From: Fervidobacterium_A thailandense
GTDB taxonomy: Bacteria > Thermotogota > Thermotogae > Thermotogales > Fervidobacteriaceae
Reading direction: 5' to 3' (one strand)
Assembly (NCBI RefSeq): GCF_041505935.1
Contig: NZ_CP140110.1
DNA length: 64,000 nt
The first letter of the stretch is position 1. Each line of letters starts with the position of its first letter. The notes below the pieces were generated by a model that was not told where the DNA came from, did not search any database, and was given only the letters and a program-made list of their open reading frames with translations. Both the position numbers and the translations under genes were made by a program. Below, piece by piece: positions 25,957 through 34,311 of this stretch.

Positions 25957-27295
25957 TTTTCATTTCCTCCCTTTTCCTTTTTGCCCACCCTTCCTTTACT
26001 ACCTGTCTTGCGCGCGCAATTGCAAGGCTATCATCGGGTACATCCTCGGTTATAACCGACCCGGCACCTGTTATCGCACCTTTGCCGATTTTAACGGGGG
26101 CAACAAGCGAACAATTACTACCTATGAACGCACCATCACCGATGTAAGTTGGATGTTTTCTATAACCATCGTAATTACACGTAATCGTTCCAGCACCCAC
26201 ATTCACATCCTCACCAACCGTAGCATCACCAAGATAAGTCAGGTGCTGGGCTTTGGAGTTCTTACCAATCACGGATTTCTTGGTTTCTACGAAGTTTCCA
26301 ATCTTCACATTTTCGTGCAATACCGTTCCTTCCCTCAACCTGGCGAACGGGCCAACAGATACGTTATCGTGGATGATGGATTTTTCAGCCTCGGATCTGA
26401 TAATCTTAACATTGTTTCCTATCGTACAGTCAACTATGTGCGTGAACGGGCCTATTTCGCAATCTTCTCCTATTGTTGTCTTGCCTTCGATGATAGTAAA
26501 GGGATGAATTACCGTATCGATTCCAATCTTCACATCCGGACCGATAAACGTCGAAGTTGGGTCAACAATCGTTACTCCCGAGAGCATGAGATTTTTCAAT
26601 ATCTTCTGGCGTGCGATAGACTCCAGATACGCAAGTTGAGCGCGGTCGTTGACACCGAGTACTTCGGTCGGATCATCGAGCTTTACGGTGGAGGTCTTCG
26701 AAGCTAGTCCAACAAGATCCGTGAGGTAATATTCCCCCTGCGCGTTATCATTTTTAAGTTTATCAAGATTTTCTATCAGGAAACTTCCAGAAAACACGTA
26801 AATACCACTGTTCACCTCGTTTATTTTCCTAATTTCCTCGCTTGCATCCTTATCCTCAACAATCCGTATCTTTTCTCCTTTCCTCAGGATGCGACCGTAA
26901 CCTGTCGGATCTTCCGCAACGAATGTGAGAACTGTGACTTCGTTTCCGGAAGACTTGTGCATTTCGACGAGTCTGCCGACGGTCTCCACGCTCAACAACG
27001 GAACGTCTCCGTAGAGTATCAATACATCATCCTTTGGATCGATGAACCCCCTTGCGCACATCACGGCGTGTCCGGTTCCCAGCTGAGGCTCCTGGATGAA
27101 GATCTGCACATCGGATGGTACGTACGCTTTAACGATATCCGCCTTGTGCCCGAGCACAACGCCAACCTGTCCAAAATATTTCGCAAGGTCTATAACCCAA
27201 TTTATCATGGGTTTTCCCAAGATTTTGTGAACCACCTTTGGGTACTTGGATTTCATGCGTTTACCAAGTCCTGCGGCAAGGATTAAAACTCTCAT
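25937..27295 (-). CDS. glmU: Bifunctional UDP-GlcNAc pyrophosphorylase / GlcN-1-P acetyltransferase
   Basis: 452 residues. N-terminal nucleotidyltransferase: LILAAGLGKRMKSKYPKVVH at residue 4, and YGDVPLLS near 99. The C-terminal left-handed beta-helix has hexapeptide repeats (IGPDVKIGIDTVIHPFTIIE region) and the acetyltransferase motif HLTYLGDATVGEDVNVGAG. Makes UDP-GlcNAc for peptidoglycan. Overlaps the upstream membrane-protein gene by 4 nt and prs by 20 nt. Confidence 0.97.
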   Translation of the reverse strand: MRVLILAAGLGKRMKSKYPKVVHKILGKPMINWVIDLAKYFGQVGVVLGHKADIVKAYVPSDVQIFIQEPQLGTGHAVMCARGFIDPKDDVLILYGDVPLLSVETVGRLVEMHKSSGNEVTVLTFVAEDPTGYGRILRKGEKIRIVEDKDASEEIRKINEVNSGIYVFSGSFLIENLDKLKNDNAQGEYYLTDLVGLASKTSTVKLDDPTEVLGVNDRAQLAYLESIARQKILKNLMLSGVTIVDPTSTFIGPDVKIGIDTVIHPFTIIEGKTTIGEDCEIGPFTHIVDCTIGNNVKIIRSEAEKSIIHDNVSVGPFARLREGTVLHENVKIGNFVETKKSVIGKNSKAQHLTYLGDATVGEDVNVGAGTITCNYDGYRKHPTYIGDGAFIGSNCSLVAPVKIGKGAITGAGSVITEDVPDDSLAIARARQVVKEGWAKRKREEMKNADHKE

Positions 27296-27723
27296 TTTTC
27301 CACACCCTCCGATTTACGTTGAAGATAAAGCTCCCGGAGCAGAACAGGAACCACGAGCAATCCGAATGCAAAACCAAGCTGACCGAATTTTTCTGTTGCG
27401 ACGTATCCTATTCCTATGCCGGTTAACGCAAGCATGGGAATAAGACCGTACCATCTCTTGATTAAATCATAAACTACCCCTGCAGCGGTACCAAGGGATA
27501 GGTACATAAGTCCTGGGACGATACCTTCGTGAAAGCCTTTAGTCTTACCAAGTATTCCCACCGCCGATATAAGAATGAAATTCAGGTAAGTCATCGTTGC
27601 TGATTTTGAACTTTTTCGGAAAAGATAGTAGATTCCTACGGCGATGAGGGAAAAATAAATTGGGTTTCCCGATATGTAAAATGCCGAAGCTGAGGCTATT
27701 ACACTGAGCAGGAGTGAGGTCAT
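27292..27723 (-). CDS. Small integral membrane protein
   Basis: 143 residues from ATG 27723 (GAGGAGG 9 nt upstream). Five or so hydrophobic segments (LLLSVIASASAFYISG, YFSLIAVGIYYLFRK, LNFILISAVGILG, and two more) and a basic tail. Not recognised; it looks like a small DUF-type membrane protein. First gene of the run into glmU-prs-rplY-pth, overlapping glmU by 4 nt, so it may serve cell-envelope synthesis. Confidence 0.75.
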   Translation of the reverse strand: MTSLLLSVIASASAFYISGNPIYFSLIAVGIYYLFRKSSKSATMTYLNFILISAVGILGKTKGFHEGIVPGLMYLSLGTAAGVVYDLIKRWYGLIPMLALTGIGIGYVATEKFGQLGFAFGLLVVPVLLRELYLQRKSEGVEK

Positions 27724-27754
27724 CCGGTAACGCCTCCTCAAGGAACGAAACTAA

Positions 27755-27785
27755 AAGAATAAAATGGGGCGCGAAAAAGCGCCCC
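27755..27785 (-). terminator. Terminator of ppdK
   Basis: Minus-strand hairpin GGGGCGC-loop-GCGCCCC at 27766-27785, then ATTTTATTCTTTT. It lies 18 nt after the ppdK stop. Confidence 0.9.
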
Positions 27786-27802
27786 AGATTCGCTGTGAAA
27801 TA

Positions 27803-30448
27803 TTAGCTTCTGTACTTGATGCTTGCCTGTGCGGCTGCCAGTCTTGCAACCGGGATTCTGTAAGGTGAAGCACTGACGTAATCGAGCTTTGTCGTAGCAA
27901 AGAACATGATGGATTTTGGATCTCCACCGTGTTCACCACAGACACCGCACTTGAGTGTCGGCTTGACTTCCTTACCTTTCTCGGTTGCCATCTTGACGAG
28001 TTGGCCAACGCCTTCCTCGTCGATGTGTTTGAACGGATCGTGCTCGAGGATACCTTTTTCAAGATACTCGGGCAAGAACTTTCCAACATCGTCGCGGCTG
28101 AATCCGAACGTCATCTGTGTAAGGTCGTTCGTACCGAAGCTGAAGAAGTCGGCTTCCTGAGCGATTTGGTCGGCTGTAACTGCAGCTCTTGGAACTTCGA
28201 TCATCGTACCGACAAGGTACTTCAGGTCGACACCGTGTTCTTTAATAAGTGCGTCCGCCGTTTCAGTGACGACTTTCTTAATGTACTTCAATTCGTTGAT
28301 ATGACCCACAAGCGGTATCATGATTTCTGGAATAACGTCGATACCTTCTTCCTTCTTGAGTTCGATAGCTGCGAGAATTATTGCCTTTGTCTGCATTATG
28401 GCAATTTCCGGGTACGTGATTATGAGCCTGACGCCCCTGTGACCAAGCATCGGGTTAAGTTCGTGAAGTTGCTGCACAACTTTCTTGAGTTCATCGATGG
28501 TAATTCCAAGTTGTTCGGCAACTTCCTTCATCTGCTCTTCTTCGGTTGGCAAGAACTCGTGGAGTGGTGGGTCGATCAACCTGATCGTGACCGGGTAACC
28601 CTTCATTTCCCTGAACAAGCCTTTGAAGTCTTCTTTCTGAAGTGGCAACAGTTCAGCAAGTGCCGCTTCGCGTTCTTCTTTGGTCCTGGCAACGATCATC
28701 CTTCTAACCTTCGGAATCCTATCTTTTTCAAAGAACATGTGCTCGGTTCGGCACAGACCGATACCTTCCGCACCGAATTCCCTTGCTACCTTGGCATCCC
28801 TTGGAACGTCTGCGTTCGCCCTAACACCGAGTTTCCTGAATTCGTCAGCCCAGCTGAGTAATTCAGCAACCGGTCCTTCAAGACCGCGAGGTTTGACTGT
28901 TGTGATCTTACCAAGGAAGACTTCACCAGTCGTTCCGTCGATGGACAGCCATTCACCTTCTCTGACGATGACATCTCCAACCTTCAGGTATCCTTCCTCT
29001 TCGCTGATGAAGATGCTCTCAGCACCAACAACAGCCGGCTTACCCAAACCACGTGCAACAACTGCTGCGTGTGATGTCATACCACCGCGCGCTGTGAGTA
29101 TACCTTCGGCTGCGTTCATACCACCGACGTCTTCTGGGCTTGTTTCGGGCCTGACGAGGAGCACCTTCTGACCGGCTTTTGCCATTTCTTCAGCTTTGTG
29201 CGCGTCAAAGTAGATCTGACCGGTGGCTGCACCTGGAGATGCGGGCAGACCTTTTGCAATGAGCTTTGCGTTCTTCCTTTCATTTTCATCGAATTTCGGG
29301 TGGAGAACCCTTTCAATATCGCTGGGCTGTACCCTCATAACTGCGGTCTTCTTGTCAATGAGACCTTCGTGGACCATATCAACGGCTATCTTAATCGCTG
29401 CCTGGCTCGTTCTCTTTGCACTCCTGGTCTGGAGGATGTAGAGCTTACCCTTCTCGACCGTGAATTCGATGTCCTGCATGTCCTTGAAGTACCTTTCGAG
29501 TCTATCCATAATCTGGACGAGCTCTTCGTAGGCTTGAGGAATCATTTCCTTCATCTTCTCAAGTGGGTACGGTGTTCTGATACCGGCAACGACATCCTCA
29601 CCCTGCGCGTTCGGGAGGAACTCACCGTAGTAAACCTTTTCACCCGTGTTCGGATCCCTGGTGAAGCAGACACCCGTACCGCTGTCGTCACCCATGTTTC
29701 CAAAGACCATTGCAACGATGTTTACAGCAGTACCGAGCATGTCGGTTTCCTTAATACCGTGAATTTCCCTGTACTTGATTGCGCGTTCGCTCATCCAGGA
29801 GCGGATGACCGCTTCGATAGCTTCCCAGAGCTGTTTGTAAACATCCTGTGGGAATTCCTTACCGTATTTTGTGTAAATACCCTTGTAAATCTCAACAAGT
29901 TTCTTAAGGTCTTCCGCGTCGAGTTCGGTGTCCAACTTGACACCTTTCTTCTCTTTCATCTCGGAGAGCGCGTTTTCGAACTCAGCGTGGGGAATACCAA
30001 GGGCGGTGTCACCAAACATCTGCAGGAACCTTCTGTAGGAGTCGTAAGCGAACCTTTCGTTGTTTGTAAGTTCTGCAAGTCCGCGAACTGTTTCGTCGTT
30101 CAAACCGAGGTTCAGAATCGTGTCCATCATACCAGGCATCGATATCGCGGCACCAGACCTAACGGAAACAAGGAGAGGATTCTTCGGATCACCGAATCCC
30201 TTACCAGTAACCTCCTCAAGTCTCTTCATCGCAGCGTGCACTTGCTCAGCGAGGTCCTCTGGATACTTCTTACCGTTATCGTAATAGTATCGACAGACTT
30301 CGGCGGAGATAGTGAAACCGGGAGGAACCGGTACACCGGCGTTCATCATCTCAGCAAGGTTTGCACCCTTACCACCGAGTATGTCCTTCATCTGGGCGTT
30401 TCCTTCCGCTTGCCCGTTGGCAAAGAAGTAGATCCACTTCTTACCCAT
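27803..30448 (-). CDS. ppdK: Pyruvate phosphate dikinase
   Basis: 881 residues from ATG 30448, which has GGAGG 7 nt upstream (a longer frame exists but lacks a site). Interconverts pyruvate + ATP + Pi with PEP + AMP + PPi. ATP-grasp N-terminus (GGKGANLAEMMNAGVPVPPGF), phosphohistidine domain GGMTSHAAVVARGLGKPAVV near 450, and PEP/pyruvate barrel with CGVCGEHGGDP near the C-terminus. Central to glycolysis and gluconeogenesis in Thermotogota. Transcribed alone between a promoter and a terminator. Confidence 0.98.
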   Translation of the reverse strand: MGKKWIYFFANGQAEGNAQMKDILGGKGANLAEMMNAGVPVPPGFTISAEVCRYYYDNGKKYPEDLAEQVHAAMKRLEEVTGKGFGDPKNPLLVSVRSGAAISMPGMMDTILNLGLNDETVRGLAELTNNERFAYDSYRRFLQMFGDTALGIPHAEFENALSEMKEKKGVKLDTELDAEDLKKLVEIYKGIYTKYGKEFPQDVYKQLWEAIEAVIRSWMSERAIKYREIHGIKETDMLGTAVNIVAMVFGNMGDDSGTGVCFTRDPNTGEKVYYGEFLPNAQGEDVVAGIRTPYPLEKMKEMIPQAYEELVQIMDRLERYFKDMQDIEFTVEKGKLYILQTRSAKRTSQAAIKIAVDMVHEGLIDKKTAVMRVQPSDIERVLHPKFDENERKNAKLIAKGLPASPGAATGQIYFDAHKAEEMAKAGQKVLLVRPETSPEDVGGMNAAEGILTARGGMTSHAAVVARGLGKPAVVGAESIFISEEEGYLKVGDVIVREGEWLSIDGTTGEVFLGKITTVKPRGLEGPVAELLSWADEFRKLGVRANADVPRDAKVAREFGAEGIGLCRTEHMFFEKDRIPKVRRMIVARTKEEREAALAELLPLQKEDFKGLFREMKGYPVTIRLIDPPLHEFLPTEEEQMKEVAEQLGITIDELKKVVQQLHELNPMLGHRGVRLIITYPEIAIMQTKAIILAAIELKKEEGIDVIPEIMIPLVGHINELKYIKKVVTETADALIKEHGVDLKYLVGTMIEVPRAAVTADQIAQEADFFSFGTNDLTQMTFGFSRDDVGKFLPEYLEKGILEHDPFKHIDEEGVGQLVKMATEKGKEVKPTLKCGVCGEHGGDPKSIMFFATTKLDYVSASPYRIPVARLAAAQASIKYRS

Positions 30449-30513
30449 CGTTTCACCTCCGCGTGGAAATCTCGAATGAGTGACAATTTGACCGAAAATT
30501 TCCAATTAATTTT

Positions 30514-30542
30514 ACCATACTACCACGTACACTCGTATGCAA
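30514..30542 (-). promoter_or_regulatory. Promoter of ppdK
   Basis: Minus strand TTGCAT (30537-30542), 17 nt, TATGGT (30514-30519), about 65 nt before the ATG. On the other strand TATAAT at 30601-30606 serves the divergent hydrolases. Confidence 0.6.
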
Positions 30543-30656
30543 TTTGTGATAAATTATTCTTTGCTTTTATGTTAATTCGACCACCTGAAAGCGGGTGATG
30601 TATAATAATCTGGTAAGTGGAAACATCTTACTGAACATTAAGGGGTACGCGCTGTT

Positions 30657-31616
30657 ATGGTAGCTCGAACTCTCATTTTCAGTGCACTCGTTTCGTTGCT
30701 GATCGCATTCTTAAATGTTCAGGGGATAAAGTCCTCGCTCCAGACTGAGCTCAAATACCTCGAAGTAAACGGCATAAAGGTTGCTTATCGGGACTACAAA
30801 AACCCCTATGCCCCGGACAGGGTCTTCGTCTTTCTCCATGGGCTAGGAGGTTCTTCGGTTGACTGGATGCTCGTAGTTGAAAACGTTCGGAAATTTGGAA
30901 GGTGCATATTAATCGACGTTCCACCGTTTGGTTTATCCGAAAAAAGCAGGGATTTTGATTATTCGGACGAGAATACGATGGAACTGCTCTTGGCATTTTT
31001 GGACAAGCTTGGGATCGATAGGTTCAACTTAATCGGACACTCCATGGGAGGCCAACTCTCGCTCTTAATTGCAAGCGCGGTTCCGGAGAAAGTCGAGAAA
31101 CTCGTCCTGATTGCCCCGGCAGCCTTTAAAATTGGGACTGGTAAAGAAAGCTCGCAAATCGATTACGAACACGAAGAAAACTTGTTGAATGGAGTCAACC
31201 TGTCGAGGTCAGGTACAAGACTGCTGGCTACGATGCTCGATGGAAGCCTGAAATTCTACCCCGCTTTCCGTTTCCTCTACCAAGGTTCAAAACCGCGCCT
31301 TGAGAAGGTTCGGGAAAAGCACCTCGAACTAACGTTTGTTCAGAACTACTTCATTCCTGGCGAAGTGTGGTTAAAGTTCACCATCGACAAGATAAAGCAG
31401 CCACCCTATCATCTTGACTTCTCCAAAATTAACGCTGAAACACTTATAATTTTTGGCACAAACGACGCAATTGTATCACCGAAAATCGGAGAGTTTTTGT
31501 CAAAAAGAATCAAGAATTCTCACCTTGTTCTCGTTGATGGCGGTGAACATTTGCTGATGTTTGACCAAAGGTGTGTGGCACTGATAACCGAGTTTTTACT
31601 TAGCTTTTCAAAATGA
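30657..31616 (+). CDS. Alpha/beta hydrolase with N-terminal membrane anchor (copy 1)
   Basis: 319 residues. A hydrophobic N-terminus (TLIFSALVSLLIAFLNV) suggests an uncleaved anchor or signal. Oxyanion-hole HGLGGSS near 60, nucleophile elbow GHSMGG near 124, Asp in FGTNDAIVSP near 272 and His in GGEHLLMF near 298 complete the triad. Substrate unknown; esterase or lipase-like. Followed after 27 nt by a close paralogue, so a tandem duplication. Confidence 0.85.
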   Translation: MVARTLIFSALVSLLIAFLNVQGIKSSLQTELKYLEVNGIKVAYRDYKNPYAPDRVFVFLHGLGGSSVDWMLVVENVRKFGRCILIDVPPFGLSEKSRDFDYSDENTMELLLAFLDKLGIDRFNLIGHSMGGQLSLLIASAVPEKVEKLVLIAPAAFKIGTGKESSQIDYEHEENLLNGVNLSRSGTRLLATMLDGSLKFYPAFRFLYQGSKPRLEKVREKHLELTFVQNYFIPGEVWLKFTIDKIKQPPYHLDFSKINAETLIIFGTNDAIVSPKIGEFLSKRIKNSHLVLVDGGEHLLMFDQRCVALITEFLLSFSK

Positions 31617-31643
31617 AGAAATGATAGTAGAGGAGAGATTGCC

Positions 31644-32582
31644 GTGGTATTCAAAACTATTCTGCTTGGCCTTTTGGCTTATTTCTTGACACTTTCTCTG
31701 AACGTACTCAAGATCGAATCTCAGCTGAGGGTGGATGTTCAAGTCGCCGAGGTAAATCAAATAAAGATTGCCTACAAATACTACAAAAGTAACGTGACAG
31801 GCGAAAAAACTTTCGTTCTGCTCCACGGTTTTGCTGGATCTTCCACTGACTGGGAGTTTCTGGTTAAGGAGCTTCGTAATATTGGGCACTGCTTGCTTAT
31901 AGACATTCCACCTTTTGGACTATCGGAGAAAAAACTTGGGTTTGACTACTCTGATGCGAACCTGATAAAAACCATATTGATGCTCGTTGACAAACTTGGA
32001 GTGAAAAAATTCTCTCTCATTGGACATTCCATGGGGGGCAACCTTGCGATACTCATTGCAAGTACCGTCCCGGAGCGCATAGAAAAGCTCGTTCTCGTTT
32101 CTGCTGCGTATCTTCCCTTGGAACAGGACGATTCTGAGCTTATGGAGATTTTGAGAAATGGCGGTCGATCTTGGACTGCTAACCTTGACGATGAAAATCT
32201 TTCGACTATCCTGAACCTCGGATTGAAAGCGTACCCGTTGATTCGGAACGTTTACAGCAACCTGGTTCCAAAACTGGACCGCGTGCGTCAAGAACATCTG
32301 GATAAAACTTTTGTACAAAATATCTTTTTGCCAGCGGAGGTTCTGATAAAGTTCTCAAAGGACAAAATAGCACAGGAGCCGTTCGAACACGACCTGGGAA
32401 AAATCAGTGCACAGACTTTGATAATTTACGGTAGCAATGACAACGTAACACCACCAGCTATAGGTGAGTACCTCTCAAAGAGAATAAAAAACTCACGATT
32501 CGAGTTAATCGACGGAGAAGGTCACTTGCCAATGTTTAATGAGCGTTTTGTTGAAATCGTTGTCAAGTTCCTGCGTGATTGA
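31644..32582 (+). CDS. Alpha/beta hydrolase with N-terminal membrane anchor (copy 2)
   Basis: 312 residues, GTG start after AGGAGAGA. Same plan as the preceding gene: hydrophobic N-terminus (ILLGLLAYFLTLSLNVLKI), HGFAGSSTDWE, nucleophile GHSMGGN, Asp in GSNDNVTPP, His in GEGHLPMF. The two are clearly homologous along their length but far from identical, so the duplication is not recent. A strong bidirectional terminator follows. Confidence 0.85.
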   Translation: MVFKTILLGLLAYFLTLSLNVLKIESQLRVDVQVAEVNQIKIAYKYYKSNVTGEKTFVLLHGFAGSSTDWEFLVKELRNIGHCLLIDIPPFGLSEKKLGFDYSDANLIKTILMLVDKLGVKKFSLIGHSMGGNLAILIASTVPERIEKLVLVSAAYLPLEQDDSELMEILRNGGRSWTANLDDENLSTILNLGLKAYPLIRNVYSNLVPKLDRVRQEHLDKTFVQNIFLPAEVLIKFSKDKIAQEPFEHDLGKISAQTLIIYGSNDNVTPPAIGEYLSKRIKNSRFELIDGEGHLPMFNERFVEIVVKFLRD

Positions 32583-32599
32583 GGATTAGGTAAAAACAA

Positions 32600-32925
32600 A
32601 AACAGCCCATCGTGGATTTTCCCGATGGGCTGTTTTTATCTTCAAGTGTAAACCCCCGCAGCGTGGCGGAGTGTTTGTATGTATTTGTACAAGTGCCTTC
32701 GTTACGCGTTGAATCGTATCAGTGTTCAATCGTAACGAAGGCACTTATTAAGATATTTAGAAGAAACTTTGACCTTAGACAGAGAATTCTTTACATTCAA
32801 AGCGCTACGTTACCGCGTTAAGTTCTATCGGTATACGTAGCGTTTGTGGGTGTCTCTGTCTAAGGTCTTTCGTATCAGTGTGTCTCCGCCACGCTGCGGA
32901 GATGAGTGTTCTTGATTGTAATTCG
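32600..32925 (-). ncRNA. Candidate structured RNA with nested inverted repeats
   Basis: No convincing reading frame. Outer stem: 16 bp exact, 32656-32671 with 32884-32899. Arm A: 16 bp exact, 32691-32706 with 32731-32746, plus an inner TTGAA/TTCAA. Arm B: 15 bp exact, 32771-32785 with 32853-32867, with an inner stem CGCTACGT/ACGTAGCG (32803-32810, 32835-32842) extended by TACCG/CGGTA. Together they form a three-way junction. CGTATCAGTG occurs twice (32714, 32871), in a loop and in the junction. On the minus strand a possible promoter (TTGAAA-19 nt-TACAAT, about 32922-32952) precedes it and the 32602 terminator ends it. The plus strand also has a weak terminator-like hairpin at about 32921-32947, so direction is not certain. 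Confidence 0.5.
32602..32638. terminator. Bidirectional terminator
   Basis: AACAGCCCATCG/CGATGGGCTGTT hairpin flanked by AAAAA on the left and TTTTT on the right. It ends the hydrolase operon on the plus strand and could end the minus-strand structured RNA described next. Confidence 0.9.
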
Positions 32926-32956
32926 TGGATACACGAACTTTTCAATTTTTAAAGAC

Positions 32957-33056
32957 CAAAATAAAAAACAACTCCCTTACCAAGGGAGTTGACGTTTCGA
33001 AGGTCAAAGTTTCTTCTCAATATTTTCTTGTTTCCATCTCTTTCAGAGAGAATCTG
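32957..33056 (-). ncRNA. Solitary crRNA-like small RNA (degenerate repeat, guide, terminator)
   Basis: Predicted start near 33055, right after a consensus promoter. The first ~25 nt match the 3' 23 nt of both CRISPR repeats exactly (33030-33052), including the TCTCT/AGAGA stem and the 8-nt ATGGAAAC that would become a crRNA 5' tag after Cas6 cleavage. Next is a 38-nt segment (33029 down to 32992), the length of the arrays' spacers, then a terminator CAACTCCCTT-GGT-AAGGGAGTTG (32969-32991) with TTTTTTATTTT. Guide nt 13-30 (33017-33000) equal the plus-strand sequence 32759-32776, hence are complementary to the neighbouring minus-strand RNA. No second repeat follows. Described known parallel: CreA-type solitary crRNAs. 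Function inferred. Confidence 0.7.
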
Positions 33057-33061
33057 GTTAA

Positions 33062-33091
33062 ATTATATCCTTCAGACCAAACTTTTGTCAA
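33062..33091 (-). promoter_or_regulatory. Consensus promoter of the crRNA-like RNA
   Basis: Minus strand TTGACA (33086-33091), 18 nt, TATAAT (33062-33067). Both hexamers are perfect, the best promoter in the window. It faces away from the dprA-like gene's terminator. Confidence 0.85.
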
Positions 33092-33107
33092 TACCAAGTT
33101 AAACCAA

Positions 33108-33136
33108 AAACCCCCGGGATACTCTCCCGGGGGTTT
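33108..33136 (-). terminator. Terminator of the dprA-like operon
   Basis: 12-bp stem AAACCCCCGGGA/TCCCGGGGGTTT around TACTC, followed on the minus strand by TTTGG and TTT. Located 19 nt after the dprA-like stop. Confidence 0.9.
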
Positions 33137-33154
33137 GAAAATCATTCTCAAAAA

Positions 33155-34255
33155 TTATTGGAAGTCAAAAAGCCCACGATCAAATATGTAATCTTTACCA
33201 AGAACACTTTTCACCGAAAACTGATTGGATAGAATCTCGCTTTCCAAGACACGTTTGACCTTTCCCGTTTTTAGTAATGTTTTATTTCCAGGTGGTGTTC
33301 CGTCGTCAGTTTTCGATAAGTCGTACTCAACGACCCAAAGTTGAGAGTAGTTATGCTTCAGATTTTCCTTTGCACCGGTGATGGTTCCTCCCGATTCGTT
33401 TGCCGCAACTACGAACGCAATTTTGGAGAGAGCGTAGATAAACTTGTTTCTATCCATAGCGTTACCGGTGAAGAACTTAGCGTTTGGATGAACAGCCGAG
33501 ATTAGGAGTAGTCTTCCCTCATCAATCAACGTCCTCGCGTTTAGAACAAACCTACGATTGTCAGAACACCTCTTTCTAAAAGCGCACGTAAGAATGTCCA
33601 ACATTTCACAAGAAAGGAAAACTACGGTATTTCCACCGTATTCAAGAGCTGTATTGTGCGCTTCAGAGTCAATTCCTCTGGCACCACCTGAGACAACAAC
33701 AATCCCTTCCGTGGCACAGGTTTGCGCGAGTTTTTGAGCGACTGCAACGGCATTAGGATTCGGTTGGCGTGAACCAACAATTGCTACTCCTTCGTCGTTG
33801 CACAACTCAAGATTACCGGAATAGTATAGTAAAGGGGGAGCGCTGTCACGAAGTTTTTGTTTCAAAACGTGCGGATACTGATGATTTAAAGTGGTTACAA
33901 CTTTGATACCTAAGTCCTGAAATGTCTTCAGCGTACTTTCGACCAAACTAACACCCTCGCACCTCTCCTTCACAAAACTTAGAATGTTTTCAGCTTGGGC
34001 GGCACTTTCCGTGGAGTTTTTACTTTTCGGTGAGCTCATTGCGTCCTTTATCAATGCGATCAAATCTTTGTCCTCTACTTCCGTGAGCATTTCCAAACTT
34101 CCGAGCTGCCTTTTTACGATCGTGGCGAATTTATTCCAGAACCTTCGAGTTAACCTAACAGAGGGACCTGAGTCCGCTTTTTTAGATGAACGATCCACGA
34201 TGTCTGAAACCAATGTGATGAAAATGAGCTCTTCGGTGCTTGGCATTCGCTCCAT
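33155..34255 (-). CDS. Divergent DprA/Smf-like (SLOG-fold) protein
   Basis: 366 residues. An N-terminal helical region of ~125 residues, then a Rossmann-like SLOG domain: VAIVGSRQPNPNAV near 158 and VVSGGARGIDSEAHNTALEYG near 186, both DprA hallmarks, then SGGTITGAKENLKH near 290. It departs from housekeeping DprA: the FPxRNR stretch is GNAMDRNKF and the usual C-terminal winged helix is not evident. It may bind a nucleotide or nucleotide-derived signal rather than load RecA. Third gene of an operon with a membrane protein and a ComF-like PRTase, next to CRISPR arrays. Best guess: part of a defence or DNA-uptake module. Confidence 0.8.
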   Translation of the reverse strand: MERMPSTEELIFITLVSDIVDRSSKKADSGPSVRLTRRFWNKFATIVKRQLGSLEMLTEVEDKDLIALIKDAMSSPKSKNSTESAAQAENILSFVKERCEGVSLVESTLKTFQDLGIKVVTTLNHQYPHVLKQKLRDSAPPLLYYSGNLELCNDEGVAIVGSRQPNPNAVAVAQKLAQTCATEGIVVVSGGARGIDSEAHNTALEYGGNTVVFLSCEMLDILTCAFRKRCSDNRRFVLNARTLIDEGRLLLISAVHPNAKFFTGNAMDRNKFIYALSKIAFVVAANESGGTITGAKENLKHNYSQLWVVEYDLSKTDDGTPPGNKTLLKTGKVKRVLESEILSNQFSVKSVLGKDYIFDRGLFDFQ

Positions 34256-34311
34256 TTGAATACCACCTCCAACCGTTTCTACTGATTTTTTGCCTTCGGG
34301 GGTTGAAGACT

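Noticed and set aside
29198..30598. 466-codon plus-strand frame opposite ppdK
   Set aside because: Antisense shadow of an unmistakable PPDK; no ribosome site and no protein-like features.
32656..32899. Retron msr-msd region
   Set aside because: No reverse transcriptase gene within the window and the stem layout does not fit.
33029..33054. Plus-strand reading of the repeat-like match as a tracrRNA anti-repeat
   Set aside because: The consensus promoter and terminator are both on the minus strand and frame a crRNA-like unit; no Cas9 or Cas12 gene is present, and a Cas6 is.
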